This document shows, in pieces, positions 25,793-34,244 of a stretch of DNA of 64,000 nucleotides; position 1 is the first letter of the stretch, and each line of letters starts with the position of its first letter. The notes under the pieces were generated by a model, which worked only from the letters and a program-made list of their open reading frames with translations, was not told the DNA's origin and did no database searches. This DNA comes from Agrobacterium tumefaciens (lineage in GTDB: Bacteria > Pseudomonadota > Alphaproteobacteria > Rhizobiales > Rhizobiaceae), in contig NZ_SUPW01000001.1 in NCBI RefSeq assembly GCF_013337285.1, positions 248,001 through 312,000 on the forward strand. Direction: 5' to 3'. A program made the translations under genes and the position numbers.

Positions 25793-26464
25793 CTATTGTA
25801 GAGTGTTTTCCAATCTGGGATCGCGTGGAACAGCGCGGTTTTTAACAGCGATCACCAGCTCAACGCGGTTTCTCACATTGAGTTTCTGCATCATGGACGT
25901 CATGTAGTGCTTGACTGTCTTTTCACTGATCTTGAGATTTTCACCGATCTCCCGGTTCGTCATTCCCTTGAGAAGACCACCGACGATTTGCTCTTCCCGG
26001 TGATGAAGTCTCTGCTGCGTCACGCCGTTTTTCCGAACAAGCTCTGCAGTTTTCATCGACATGATGACCTTCGTCGCAAAGCCCGGCGTTACATAGGACT
26101 CGCCGCGACAGGCAGTCTTGATCGCCTCTTGAAGCTCGATGCAGGAGCTGCCCTTCAAGACGTAGCCGGAGACGCCCGCCTCCAAAAGCTCAACCGCAGG
26201 CTGGATCGCGTTGGAAGCCGTAAATACCACAATTTTTGTTTCCGGAAACTGCGCCAGCAAGTGCCCTATCGCCTTGAAAGAATCTCCCGGCATGCTCAGG
26301 TCGAGCACGATAGCGTCCGGTCGCGTCTCTTCAACAATCCTGATCGCATCAAATGCCGTATGCCCCATCGCAACGACATCAAAATCGGTCTTTTCATTAT
26401 AGAGACTGACGAGCCCCTCCAGAAGAACTGGATGGTCATCGACGAACGCAATACGCACAGACAT
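25793..26464 (-). CDS. NarL/LuxR-family response regulator
   Basis: A receiver domain with phospho-acceptor D55 (VLDLSMPG), acidic pair DD (9-10) and the conserved lysine in VLKGSS is followed by a LuxR-type helix-turn-helix (HHREEQIVGGLLKGMTNREI and ISEKTVKHYMTSMMQKL). It is 223 residues from MSVRIAF at 26464; twelve further codons upstream are open but less likely. It is the natural partner of the convergent kinase, whose stop codon is 8 nt away. Both transcripts would overlap at their 3' ends. Targets are unknown; the RTX peroxidase operon is the nearest candidate. Confidence 0.9.
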   Translation of the reverse strand: MSVRIAFVDDHPVLLEGLVSLYNEKTDFDVVAMGHTAFDAIRIVEETRPDAIVLDLSMPGDSFKAIGHLLAQFPETKIVVFTASNAIQPAVELLEAGVSGYVLKGSSCIELQEAIKTACRGESYVTPGFATKVIMSMKTAELVRKNGVTQQRLHHREEQIVGGLLKGMTNREIGENLKISEKTVKHYMTSMMQKLNVRNRVELVIAVKNRAVPRDPRLENTLQ

Positions 26465-26805
26465 GCTACAGACCCCCATTTTTGGTAGGTACATTAGCAT
26501 TTATCGTTTTATCCGCAAAGAATTGGTTTAGAACTAGTTAATACGGGATTTGCTGACGTCACGTTGTTTGACTGAAGTCACGCAGGCTATGCCGTCCGGA
26601 CCGGGACGCACGACCGTCTGCGAGATGGCCATCCGCGTTTTCTCCAACCTTCGGCATCCTTGTCGACACGATCGAGGAGGATGAGGTTGTCCGGTTAACC
26701 CAGGATGACTGTCTACCGCGCCCTGGAAAGCCAAGGTTCGCCGTCAGACTCTATGTGATCACGAGTTATCTACCTGTTCTTTGAGTTGGCCAAAATCTCA
26801 ACTTC
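26465..26805. other. gene-poor stretch with possible Fur-family scrap
   Basis: No intact gene is seen. Around 26707-26757 on the plus strand a short frame reads MTVYRALESQG, reminiscent of the MTVYRAL motif of Fur/Zur regulators, but it is only 17 codons long and has an in-frame stop just upstream. It may be a decayed regulator or chance. Confidence 0.25.
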
Positions 26806-26968
26806 GGGCCGACTGGGCCTTGTTGACGATATTCTTACCGGCTGTGGATTGCCGGGCTGAAGCCGGACGATCCTGACGACGCGCCTCCGTGGCCATGCGA
26901 ATGGCGAGCCCGGCGAGAACCGTGCTCATCAGCCATCGCTGCACCACGGTCGCTTGGAATAGCATATC
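26806..26968 (-). pseudogene. possible LysE-family transporter C-terminal remnant
   Basis: A minus-strand frame reads MLFQATVVQRWLMSTVLAGL, then AIRMATEARR and a polar tail before a stop. This looks like the last transmembrane helix of LysE/RhtB-type exporters (typically RWLDR...G.VLVGLGVRLA). Nothing of the first 150 residues is present upstream; the GST gene lies there instead. Evidence is a short weak similarity only. Confidence 0.3.
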
Positions 26969-26993
26969 GCGTCAATGCTCCGGAGTGAGACGT

Positions 26994-27644
26994 TCAACCG
27001 TTCTGAGCAGCTTTGAAGACAGCCAACTGATCGGCGAAAGCGCGCTTATAGGCGGGACGTGCCTCGCCACGCGCCACATAGGCTGCAAGGTTCGGATATT
27101 CCTCGAGAATGCCTGAGCTTGTTATTCTTTGCAGGACCGAGATCATCAACAGATCGCCGGCGCTGAATGCACCATCGAGCCAGTCGGCATTACCGAGGCG
27201 GCGGGACAATTCGCCGAGCCGTTTGCGAATGCGTTCATCGACGATCTGCAGGCGTTCGCGATGCCAGCTTTTGTCTCTTTCGAGAAAGCCCGTGACGAAG
27301 TGCTCGACGATTGGCGGCTCCATAGTGCTGAGCGCGGCAAACATCCAGCTTATCGCCCTCGCCCGCGCATCCGCCTCCTTCGGCAGCAGGCCGGCATGGC
27401 GCTCGGCGATATGGAGGATGATGCCCCCGGATTCGAACAGGACAAGATCATCCTCTTCATAGGTCGGAATCTGCCCGAATGGCTGAAGGGCTAGATGCTC
27501 CGGTTCCTTCATCGCCTTGAAGGAGAGAAGGCGAACATCGTAAGGCTGGCCCACCTCTTCCAACGCCCAACGAACGCGCATGTCACGGGCGAGGCCCTTG
27601 CCGCCATCGGGTGAACGTTCAAAGGCGGTAATCGTGATCGTCAT
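26994..27644 (-). CDS. glutathione S-transferase family protein
   Basis: This is a 216-residue cytosolic GST: N-terminal thioredoxin-like domain (ITAFERSPDGGKGLARDMRV, then FGQIPTYEEDDLVLFESGGI with the cis-Pro and ES glutathione-binding pair) and an all-helical C-terminal domain (WLDGAFSAGDLLMISVLQRI, with the N-capping aspartate). Glutathione conjugation or peroxidase activity on unknown substrates is expected. It is a single gene, with no operon partner, between two gene-poor stretches. Confidence 0.88.
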   Translation of the reverse strand: MTITITAFERSPDGGKGLARDMRVRWALEEVGQPYDVRLLSFKAMKEPEHLALQPFGQIPTYEEDDLVLFESGGIILHIAERHAGLLPKEADARARAISWMFAALSTMEPPIVEHFVTGFLERDKSWHRERLQIVDERIRKRLGELSRRLGNADWLDGAFSAGDLLMISVLQRITSSGILEEYPNLAAYVARGEARPAYKRAFADQLAVFKAAQNG

Positions 27645-28145
27645 CGGTATTCCCCATAATATTGGGTTTGGAGATGGCGTGCGCGCAGTTTTCGCGTCAG
27701 TTTCAGAGCCGGCTGGTTATGCTACGCCAGAACAGGTACATCGACTACCAAAAATAATCCTGCCTCACACACGCGCCTTTAGGGCAATAGCGTCTGCACC
27801 ATCTCCGACGGGATATCCGCCGGCAGGCGTCATTGGCATGCACCGCCCCGCCTGACGCTTTTGACGGCGTGGCCAAAGGTCGCATGATCCTGCCGCAAAT
27901 TCAGCAGATTCTCTTGTCCGTATAATCCTTGTCGAAAATTGTCGGACTGGCCACAACCGAATATCTGCCAAAGAGTGTCATCAAGCTTTCGCTGGAATTT
28001 CGCAAACTTCGCCTGCTCGGCCGCGCTACCGTGGTGCGATGAAAAGGCTGGCCATTTCGCGCAGACACTCTAAGCTCCGGCGCCGGACACGGATTGCCGA
28101 AAACAACCAGGATTTCAGTTCAAATCATTAGGGAGAAACTATCAG
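27645..28145. other. 500-bp stretch without recognisable gene
   Basis: Neither strand gives a protein I recognise. Its right end must hold the promoter and leader of the peroxiredoxin gene: a GGGAGAA ribosome site lies about 9 nt before ATG 28146. The rest has no repeat or hairpin that stands out. Confidence 0.5.
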
Positions 28146-28802
28146 ATGAGCCTGCGTATCAACGACATAGCACCTGATTTCACCGCCGAGACCACCCATG
28201 GGCCGGTGAGCTTTCACGACTGGATCGGCGACGGCTGGGCGGTGCTGTTTTCGCATCCGAAGAATTTCACGCCGGTCTGCACCACGGAACTCGGCGCAAT
28301 GGGCGGCCTGCAGCCGGAATTTGAAAAGCGCGGTGTCAAGATCATCGGCATTTCTGTCGATCCGGTGGAAAGCCATGAGAAGTGGAAAAACGACATCCGC
28401 ACCGCGACAGGTTTCAATGTCGATTATCCGCTGATCGGCGACAAGGACCTGAAGGTGGCAAAGCTCTATGACATGCTGCCGGCCGGAGCTGGCGACAGTT
28501 CCGAAGGCCGCACGCCGGCCGACAACGCCACCGTGCGCTCCGTCTTCGTCATCGGCCCCGACAAGAAGATCAAGCTGGTCCTCACCTACCCGATGACCAC
28601 CGGCCGCAACTTCGAGGAAATTCTTCGCGCCATCGATTCCATTCAGCTGACGTCCAGGCACCAGGTGGCGACGCCCGCCAACTGGAAACAGGGCGAAGAC
28701 GTCATCATCACCGCCGCCGTTTCCAACGAAGATGCGATTGCCCGTTTCGGCTCCTACGACACGGTTCTTCCCTATCTTCGCAAGACGAAGCAGCCCGGCT
28801 GA
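28146..28802 (+). CDS. 1-Cys peroxiredoxin (Prx6 type)
   Basis: The enzyme reduces peroxides using the peroxidatic cysteine C45 in FTPVCTTE, with the conserved Pro/Thr before it. At 218 residues it has the long C-terminal extension of the Prx6 group (YPMTTGRNFEEILRAIDS, then TPANWKQGEDVII) and no resolving cysteine in the usual 2-Cys place. It is cytosolic, with no signal peptide. GGGAGAA precedes the ATG and a rho-independent terminator follows the stop, so it is monocistronic. Upstream GST could assist reduction via glutathione, which is only inference. Confidence 0.95.
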   Translation: MSLRINDIAPDFTAETTHGPVSFHDWIGDGWAVLFSHPKNFTPVCTTELGAMGGLQPEFEKRGVKIIGISVDPVESHEKWKNDIRTATGFNVDYPLIGDKDLKVAKLYDMLPAGAGDSSEGRTPADNATVRSVFVIGPDKKIKLVLTYPMTTGRNFEEILRAIDSIQLTSRHQVATPANWKQGEDVIITAAVSNEDAIARFGSYDTVLPYLRKTKQPG

Positions 28803-28818
28803 TTTGAAATCACAATGG

Positions 28819-28850
28819 GGGCGATGAACCTTCATCGCCTCTGTTTTTTT
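28819..28850 (+). terminator. rho-independent terminator of the peroxiredoxin gene
   Basis: GGCGATGAA pairs with TTCATCGCC around a 2-nt CC loop and is followed by TCTGTTTTTTT. It lies 17 nt after the peroxiredoxin stop. Confidence 0.85.
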
Positions 28851-28879
28851 GCCACTCGCAGCGGCGACCTCTGTCAACC

Positions 28880-29332
28880 CTAGGGCTTTATCAGTCCGCC
28901 ATGATAGTCGAGCCGGTAAACCTCGATATCCTCGCGATAAATCCTCTCAACCCCGGTAAAAGACCGGAATTCTCCTTCATTGGTATCCACATAGATCAGC
29001 TCCTCAAGCTGATGGGTGAAGCCACCGAGAAATCGCCCTTCCTTATAAAGCGTTGAGAGGGAGTGCTTGATCACCCTGCCCGCGATCCCGGCGTCGATCA
29101 TATCCGGCCTCAGGATGCGGCCGTAATAATTCATCGCCCAGAGCGCGACGCCCTGATGCCAGACCACCTCCTGCCCGATGAAATCGGTTCCGCCGAAATA
29201 GCTGTCGATATAGTGCCAGTCGCCTTGCTGATAGGTGAGATCATGCGATCCTTTTCGGGTAGAAATCGCGGATTTATTGCTGCCGCCGACATAGGTGGCA
29301 GACTTGGCCTGAACGATGAATTTTTCCAGCAT
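28880..29332 (-). CDS. DUF5680 domain protein
   Basis: This is a conserved 150-residue hypothetical of the DUF5680 group. Typical segments are FIVQAKSATYVGGSN, GSHDLTYQQGDWHYIDSYFG, FIGQEVVWHQGVALWAMNYYG and GEFRSFTGVERIYREDIEVY. It has no signal peptide or membrane span, so a small cytosolic domain is likely. ATG 29332 (MLEKFIV) is chosen because family members begin there; the frame is open 22 codons further. Function is unknown. It is divergent from the DUF188 gene. Confidence 0.75.
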   Translation of the reverse strand: MLEKFIVQAKSATYVGGSNKSAISTRKGSHDLTYQQGDWHYIDSYFGGTDFIGQEVVWHQGVALWAMNYYGRILRPDMIDAGIAGRVIKHSLSTLYKEGRFLGGFTHQLEELIYVDTNEGEFRSFTGVERIYREDIEVYRLDYHGGLIKP

Positions 29333-29497
29333 CTGACATTCCCAAACGAAAGAACATAAAGGGAACATATGGATGTTTCGCCATGATCGCAAGCGCATTC
29401 GCGCCCCTTATCAAACCGGCATTTCGGCGATGACGGGCTTGGTAATCGCTGCATTTGCCCGTAAAAGCGTCGCAAGAATTATCTGCGAAGAGTGCCC

Positions 29498-29953
29498 ATG
29501 TCGAAAAATCCGCAAATCTATGTCGATGCCGATGCCTGCCCGGTGAAACCGGAAATCCTTAAGGTGGCCGAGCGGCATGGGTTGGAGGTGACATTCGTCG
29601 CCAATTCCGGCCTGCGCCCCTCGCGGGATCCGATGGTGAAGAACGTCATCGTGTCGGCCGGTTTCGATGCGGCTGATGACTGGATTGCCGAACATGCCGG
29701 CGAAAATGATATCGTCATCACCGCCGATGTGCCGCTGGCCGGGCGCTGTGTCGCCAAGGGGGCGCTGGTGACGGGACCGACGGGTCGTGTTTTTGATCCG
29801 GCCAATATCGGCATGGCCACCGCGATGCGTGATCTTGGCGCGCATCTGCGCGAAACCGGTGAGAGCAAGGGATATAATGCGGCGTTTTCGCCGCGCGACC
29901 GCTCCGCCTTTCTGGAGACGCTTGACCGCTTCTGCCGCCGTGTCAAAAAATGA
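29498..29953 (+). CDS. YaiI/YqxD family (DUF188) protein
   Basis: This 151-residue protein has the family signature YVDADACPVKPEI, then VANSGLRPSRDPMV, DDWIAEHAGENDIVITADVP and PTGRVFDPANIG. The fold is PIN-like and a nuclease role has been proposed, but no activity is established. ATG 29498 is preferred (GCGAAGAG upstream); GTG 29492 is in frame. It is followed 25 nt later by the DUF1345 gene. Confidence 0.9.
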   Translation: MSKNPQIYVDADACPVKPEILKVAERHGLEVTFVANSGLRPSRDPMVKNVIVSAGFDAADDWIAEHAGENDIVITADVPLAGRCVAKGALVTGPTGRVFDPANIGMATAMRDLGAHLRETGESKGYNAAFSPRDRSAFLETLDRFCRRVKK

Positions 29954-29978
29954 TGCTGCAAACAGAAAGGTGCCGCCC

Positions 29979-30656
29979 ATGACCACGGCCAAACCGAAAA
30001 GCCCCGCCACTACCGGAAGCAATGCCTTTCGCCGACATCAGCCTTTCGTCTTCGCTTTTTTCGCCGGTGCTCTTGGTCTCGGTCTGGCATTGGCCTTTGC
30101 GCCGTCGCTTGCCATAGAAATCGCCGCCGTTCTGTTTTTCCTGACCTATCTGACGCTGGTTGCCTTTCGTCTGCCGGGATTGACGGCGCAGCATCTGAAG
30201 GCCCATGCCGATAGCGACGATCTGCCGGCAATCGCCATCATCGCCGTCACGCTGCTTGCGGTGGCGGTTGCCGTTGTATCGCTCTTTCAGGCGCTCAACC
30301 ATACGGGCGAGACGGTCTGGACCCTGCTCATCGCCTTCGCCTCGGTGATTTTCGGCTGGTTGACGATCCACACCATGACGGCCCTGCACTATGCGCATTT
30401 ATACTGGCGGCCGGCCACGGTGGATGGCAAGCGCCAGCATCGCGGCGGCATGGATTTTCCAGCGACGAAGGAACCCTGCGGTTACGACTTCCTCTATTTC
30501 GCTGTGGTGATCGGCATGACGGCGCAGACATCGGATGTGGGGGTGACCACGACCGCCATGCGCAAGGTCACGCTGCTGCACTCCATCGTTTCTTTCTTTT
30601 TCAACACGGTTCTGGTTGCGGCGGCGGTGAATGCCGCAGTCGCGCTTGCAAGTTGA
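29979..30656 (+). CDS. DUF1345 inner-membrane protein
   Basis: The 225-residue protein has five hydrophobic segments (for example FVFAFFAGALGLGLALAFAP, AIEIAAVLFFLTYLTLVAF, AIIAVTLLAVAVAVVSLFQA) and the DUF1345 hallmark pattern with TMTALHYAHLYW and FLYFAVVIGMTAQTSDV. The short N-terminus is basic and cytoplasmic. The ATG at 29979 is preceded by AGAAAGG. Function is unknown in the family. It sits between DUF188 and fghA on the same strand with gaps of 25 and 31 nt, so co-transcription is likely. Confidence 0.85.
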   Translation: MTTAKPKSPATTGSNAFRRHQPFVFAFFAGALGLGLALAFAPSLAIEIAAVLFFLTYLTLVAFRLPGLTAQHLKAHADSDDLPAIAIIAVTLLAVAVAVVSLFQALNHTGETVWTLLIAFASVIFGWLTIHTMTALHYAHLYWRPATVDGKRQHRGGMDFPATKEPCGYDFLYFAVVIGMTAQTSDVGVTTTAMRKVTLLHSIVSFFFNTVLVAAAVNAAVALAS

Positions 30657-30687
30657 ACCGGAAAACTTTTCTCAAAGGAATGGATTC

Positions 30688-31521
30688 ATGAACATCATTT
30701 CGCAAAATACGGCTTTTGACGGCATGCAGGGCGTATTTTCGCATATATCCGACACCCTGAAATCCGAGATGACCTTTGCAGTCTATGTGCCGCCGAAGGC
30801 AGTCCATGAGCCCTGCCCGGTTGTCTGGTATCTCTCCGGCCTCACCTGCACCCATGCCAATGTCATGGAGAAGGGCGAATATCGCCGCATGGCTGCCGAA
30901 CTGGGCTTGATCATCGTCTGCCCGGACACCAGCCCGCGTGGCAATGATGTGCCGGATGAGCTGACCAACTGGCAGATGGGCAAGGGTGCCGGCTTTTACC
31001 TCGACGCCACCGAGGCGCCGTGGTCTGAGCACTACCATATGTACAGCTATGTAACGGAAGAGCTGCCGGCCCTCATCGGTCAGCATTTCCGCGCGGATAT
31101 GAGCCGTCAGGGCATCTTCGGCCATTCGATGGGCGGCCATGGTGCAATGACCATCGCGCTCAAGAACCCCGAGCGTTTCAAGAGCTGCTCCGCCTTTGCA
31201 CCGATCGTGGCGCCCTCCTCCGCTGACTGGTCCGAACCGGCGCTGGAAAAATATCTCGGTGCAGACCGTGCCGCATGGCGTCAATACGACGCCTGCTCGC
31301 TCGTTGAGGATGGCGCGCGGTTTCCCGAGTTCCTGATCGATCAGGGCAAGGCCGATAGTTTCCTTGAAAAAGGTCTGCGCCCATGGCTGTTCGAAGAGGC
31401 GATCAAGGGCACGGATATCGGCCTGAAACTGCGCCTGCACGATCGCTATGACCACTCCTATTATTTCATTTCCACCTTCATGGATGACCATCTGAAGTGG
31501 CACGCCGAGCGGCTGAAATAA
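30688..31521 (+). CDS. fghA: S-formylglutathione hydrolase
   Basis: This 277-residue esterase-D family enzyme completes glutathione-dependent formaldehyde oxidation by hydrolysing S-formylglutathione to formate and glutathione. The nucleophile is S147 in GHSMGGHG; the acid and base lie in FLIDQGKAD and LHDRYDHSYYF. The oxyanion region is LSGLTCTHAN, where the cysteine is conserved in the family. ATG 30688 follows CTCAAAGGAATGG. The formaldehyde dehydrogenase gene is not in this window. It is the third gene of the likely DUF188-DUF1345-fghA transcript. Confidence 0.95.
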   Translation: MNIISQNTAFDGMQGVFSHISDTLKSEMTFAVYVPPKAVHEPCPVVWYLSGLTCTHANVMEKGEYRRMAAELGLIIVCPDTSPRGNDVPDELTNWQMGKGAGFYLDATEAPWSEHYHMYSYVTEELPALIGQHFRADMSRQGIFGHSMGGHGAMTIALKNPERFKSCSAFAPIVAPSSADWSEPALEKYLGADRAAWRQYDACSLVEDGARFPEFLIDQGKADSFLEKGLRPWLFEEAIKGTDIGLKLRLHDRYDHSYYFISTFMDDHLKWHAERLK

Positions 31522-31580
31522 GGATGAAGACGAGGCAGGCGGCGCCCTGTGAGCGCCGCCATTTCAGGCCCGGACTGACA

Positions 31581-31970
31581 TCATGGGATGCGGGCAATGA
31601 CCTTGATCTCGAAATCAAAACCGGCGAGCCAGTTGACACCGACGGCAGTCCAGTTCGGGTAAGGCGATTTGCTGAAAATCTCCTGTTTGACCGTCATGAT
31701 GGTTCCGAACTGGTTTTCCGGGTCCGTGTGGAACGTCGTCACGTCGACTATGTCGTCAAAGGTGCAGCCCGCCGCCTCAAGCGTGGCTTTCAGGTTCTCG
31801 AAGGCCAGCCGGACCTGCTGTTCAAAGTTCGGTTCAGGCGTTCCGTCAGCACGGCTGCCAACCTGGCCGGAAACGAACAGAAGGTCACCGGAGCGAATAG
31901 CTGCGGAATAGCCATGCTCCTCATAAAGCGCGTGTCTGTTGGCGGGGAAAATCGCTTCGCGTTGGGTCAT
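31581..31970 (-). CDS. RidA family protein
   Basis: This 129-residue member of the RidA/YER057c/UK114 family has FVSGQVGSRADGTPEPNFEQ, FENLKATLEAAGCTFDDIVD and the C-terminal TAVGVNWLAGFDFEIKVIA. The usual catalytic arginine of true RidA imine deaminases (near IxSGQ/xxR..E) is not obvious at the end (the tail is FEIKVIARIP), so it may belong to another Rid subgroup. ATG 31970 follows AGAGAGATGCAGG. A tandem palindrome lies 75-135 nt upstream and could be its operator. Confidence 0.85.
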   Translation of the reverse strand: MTQREAIFPANRHALYEEHGYSAAIRSGDLLFVSGQVGSRADGTPEPNFEQQVRLAFENLKATLEAAGCTFDDIVDVTTFHTDPENQFGTIMTVKQEIFSKSPYPNWTAVGVNWLAGFDFEIKVIARIP

Positions 31971-32044
31971 CCTGCATCTCTCTTTGTGGCTGAGTGGCAA
32001 TGGACGGGCGAAGCATTGCATTCAAAGCTTCGAACGCCATTTCA

Positions 32045-32107
32045 CATACGTTACGTATGCGAGATAGTGACGTCCGCAGCGCATTTCAACTAAGATACGT
32101 GACGTAT
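32045..32107. promoter_or_regulatory. tandem palindromic operator
   Basis: Two near-identical palindromes occur: CATACGTTACGTATG (32045-32059) and ATACGTGACGTAT (32095-32107), with centres about 49 nt apart, near five helical turns. Both have ATACGT/ACGTAT arms around a 1-nt centre. The spacing suggests cooperative binding of a dimeric regulator, upstream of the leftward RidA gene. No regulator gene lies next to it. Confidence 0.5.
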
Positions 32108-32198
32108 GTGAAACTATGGGCGACGCGACGCACTTTGTGGGAGCAGAGCTTTCCAAAGCAAAAGAGACGAGCGGCTCGTGTGTTCACCTTTCGTCCGT

Positions 32199-32687
32199 TC
32201 ATGGAAACAGAGCTGTCGCCAATGTCGTCGGGCCGGGGCGGCTCAGCCTGAATTCGCGGATTACCCGTTCGGCGACGCCATAAGCGAGTTCCTGCTCGAT
32301 CGACTGATTGTCGAAGCTGACGACGGTGGCGGTGAATTTGGCCTCGGCGATCACCTCACCCGTCGCGACGGCTGCGGCACGGACGATCACCCTGGCTGAG
32401 GCCCGCTCGCCAAACAGGAACGGCGCGCGCGTGACGGATGCAAGACGGATGGTCAGCACGACGCGTGGTCTGGTCTCGCCACGCGCCGTCGTTCTGATCG
32501 CGTTCTGCACCTGAGCATGGATGGACTGCATCAGCGCCGGGGCGACATCCGGTCGTGCAGCAACAAATGCGCCGCGCACATCGTAAAGCATCCGGTCGGC
32601 ATTGGTCGCTTCCGGTTCCAGCCTGAAAGACATGAGTGTGAAACACGCCAGCAAAACAATGCCAAGGCGTTTCAACGTGGTGTTCAT
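32199..32687 (-). CDS. exported conserved hypothetical protein
   Basis: The 162-residue protein starts with a signal peptide (MNTTLKRLGIVLLACFTLMS). The only cysteine of that segment is not in a strict lipobox (LACF), so soluble periplasmic location is more likely than lipoprotein. The mature part is mixed alpha/beta (VVLTIRLASVTRAPFLFGER, VIVRAAAVATGEVIAEAKF) with no catalytic motif that I recognise. It lies 60 nt downstream of the ATP12 start but is separately oriented by its own leader. Function unknown. Confidence 0.7.
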   Translation of the reverse strand: MNTTLKRLGIVLLACFTLMSFRLEPEATNADRMLYDVRGAFVAARPDVAPALMQSIHAQVQNAIRTTARGETRPRVVLTIRLASVTRAPFLFGERASARVIVRAAAVATGEVIAEAKFTATVVSFDNQSIEQELAYGVAERVIREFRLSRPGPTTLATALFP

Positions 32688-32747
32688 GATCGGCGGCTCC
32701 CCTAACGTGAGGTAACCGCATATTCGATCATCAGGGTTAGAAAAGCG

Positions 32748-33542
32748 TTAAGAAGCGCTCTTCAGCGACTCCAGAACATTGAGTGCGGCGCGCATGTCAA
32801 TGAGCCTGATGGCGCGTCGTTCCAGCGCTTCCTCGTCTTCACCCCATTGTTCGGCGGTCCAGTCCTCATCGAGATGGGCGAGCGCCCATGTCTCCTCAAG
32901 CGTCAGCTCGCCTTCCGCCAGTGCAAGCGCCAGAATGGCGGAGCCGGTCAGCGACGTCATGGTGTGAAGAGCGGCAAGTGCTATCGGCGTATCGTATTTC
33001 CGGAGCGTTACCGCGAAGGCAGCTATGGCTTCCCGCGGCTGGTCGCGATGCATGACGCCTTCAACGAGGATGAAGCGTGCGCCGAGCACATTGGTCGCCC
33101 AGTCGAGCACCGGGTCCCAATGGTCGGTCTGCCGCGCAACCAGCGCTTCCGGATCACCGGCGCGGTAGCACAGGAGATCGGAGGAGGAGAAACGCAGGAT
33201 GTCTTCGAAAACCGCCTGGGTGTCGTTGGCGATACCATCAATGGCGGTGTTCACATGTCGCGACACCGGCATGACTACCGGGTTCACCACTTCCTTCTGT
33301 GCATCCCATTCGTCGCGAAGCAGGTCTGCGAGCGCCTTCGTCGGAACGATCAGCGGTTTCTTGGCGGGCGTGCGCAGCGGCTTGCCATCGAGATGAATGG
33401 TGAAACCGCCCTCCTCCAGATCAGCGACGGTCACATCCTTGTAGAACCGCTTCGGCAAAGGCTTCTGCATCTGGATTTGCGCACGCAGGATCGGGTCGGG
33501 GTGGCTCAGACCCTCCGTAAGGTCGTTCAGGAGATCACGCAT
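32748..33542 (-). CDS. ATP12-family F1-ATPase assembly chaperone
   Basis: This is the bacterial homologue of mitochondrial ATP12, which holds the F1 alpha subunit before assembly. Its 264 residues contain the N-terminal KRFYKDVTVADLEEGGFTIH and LDGKPLRTPAKKPL, the central LCYRAGDPEALVARQ with WDPVLDWA, and the C-terminal EETWALAHLDEDWTAEQWG. It is the last gene of a leftward run with the pseudouridine synthase and HAD phosphatase (33 nt gap to the latter), an order often seen in rhizobia. Confidence 0.92.
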   Translation of the reverse strand: MRDLLNDLTEGLSHPDPILRAQIQMQKPLPKRFYKDVTVADLEEGGFTIHLDGKPLRTPAKKPLIVPTKALADLLRDEWDAQKEVVNPVVMPVSRHVNTAIDGIANDTQAVFEDILRFSSSDLLCYRAGDPEALVARQTDHWDPVLDWATNVLGARFILVEGVMHRDQPREAIAAFAVTLRKYDTPIALAALHTMTSLTGSAILALALAEGELTLEETWALAHLDEDWTAEQWGEDEEALERRAIRLIDMRAALNVLESLKSAS

Positions 33543-33575
33543 GGCACGTCCTCATCAGTCAGGTAGAAGGGTTGT

Positions 33576-34238
33576 TCAAATATCGGCCGGAACATAGGCC
33601 GGGATTTCACGCGGGTGGCTGACGACGGCATCGGCGCCGGCCTTCCAGAGATCGTCGACCGAGGCGTAACCCCAGGCGACACCGATGGCTTTTGCGCCCG
33701 CCGCCTTGGCCATCTGCATGTCATAGATCGCATCGCCGATGACGACAGTGTCGGCCGGAACCATGCCGGTTTCATGGCAGCATTCCATCACCATCGCCGG
33801 ATGCGGCTTGGAGGGGCAATCATCCGCCGTGCGCGAAACGATGAAGTGATCGGCAAAACCGTGGGTCTCGAGAATGTGGGTCAGCCCGCGCCGACCCTTG
33901 CCGGTGACGGCACCGATCATCACATCATCCCGTTTCGAAAGCGTGTCGATCAGCGGCGCGATGCCGTCGAAAAGCGGTTCGATCATGCCCGGGCGCGCCC
34001 GGATCGGATGATAGATTTCCCTGTAGCGCTGCGTCATCGCCAGCGCCTCGTCATCCACATGCGTCTTGCCGAGCATGCGGGCGATGGCGATATCGAGCGT
34101 CAGGCCGATGATCGCCTTGGTCTGCGAGATATCCGGACGCGGCTTTCCGAAATCGGCGAATGTATCGGCCATCACGGCATGGATGAGACCGGCGCTATCC
34201 ACCAGCGTGCCGTCGCAATCGAAAAGAACGAGCTTCAT
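33576..34238 (-). CDS. HAD-family hydrolase, phosphoglycolate phosphatase-like
   Basis: The 220-residue HAD phosphatase has motif I LFDCDGTLVD (D8, D10), motif II near AVTGKGRRG, motif III lysine in PSKPHPAM and motif IV VVIGDAIYDM. An alpha-helical cap (type C1) fills about residues 15-85. This arrangement fits phosphoglycolate phosphatase and related small-molecule phosphatases. It starts 6 nt after the pseudouridine synthase stop, so the two are translated from one message. The true substrate cannot be read from the sequence. Confidence 0.88.
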   Translation of the reverse strand: MKLVLFDCDGTLVDSAGLIHAVMADTFADFGKPRPDISQTKAIIGLTLDIAIARMLGKTHVDDEALAMTQRYREIYHPIRARPGMIEPLFDGIAPLIDTLSKRDDVMIGAVTGKGRRGLTHILETHGFADHFIVSRTADDCPSKPHPAMVMECCHETGMVPADTVVIGDAIYDMQMAKAAGAKAIGVAWGYASVDDLWKAGADAVVSHPREIPAYVPADI

Positions 34239-34244
34239 CTGATA

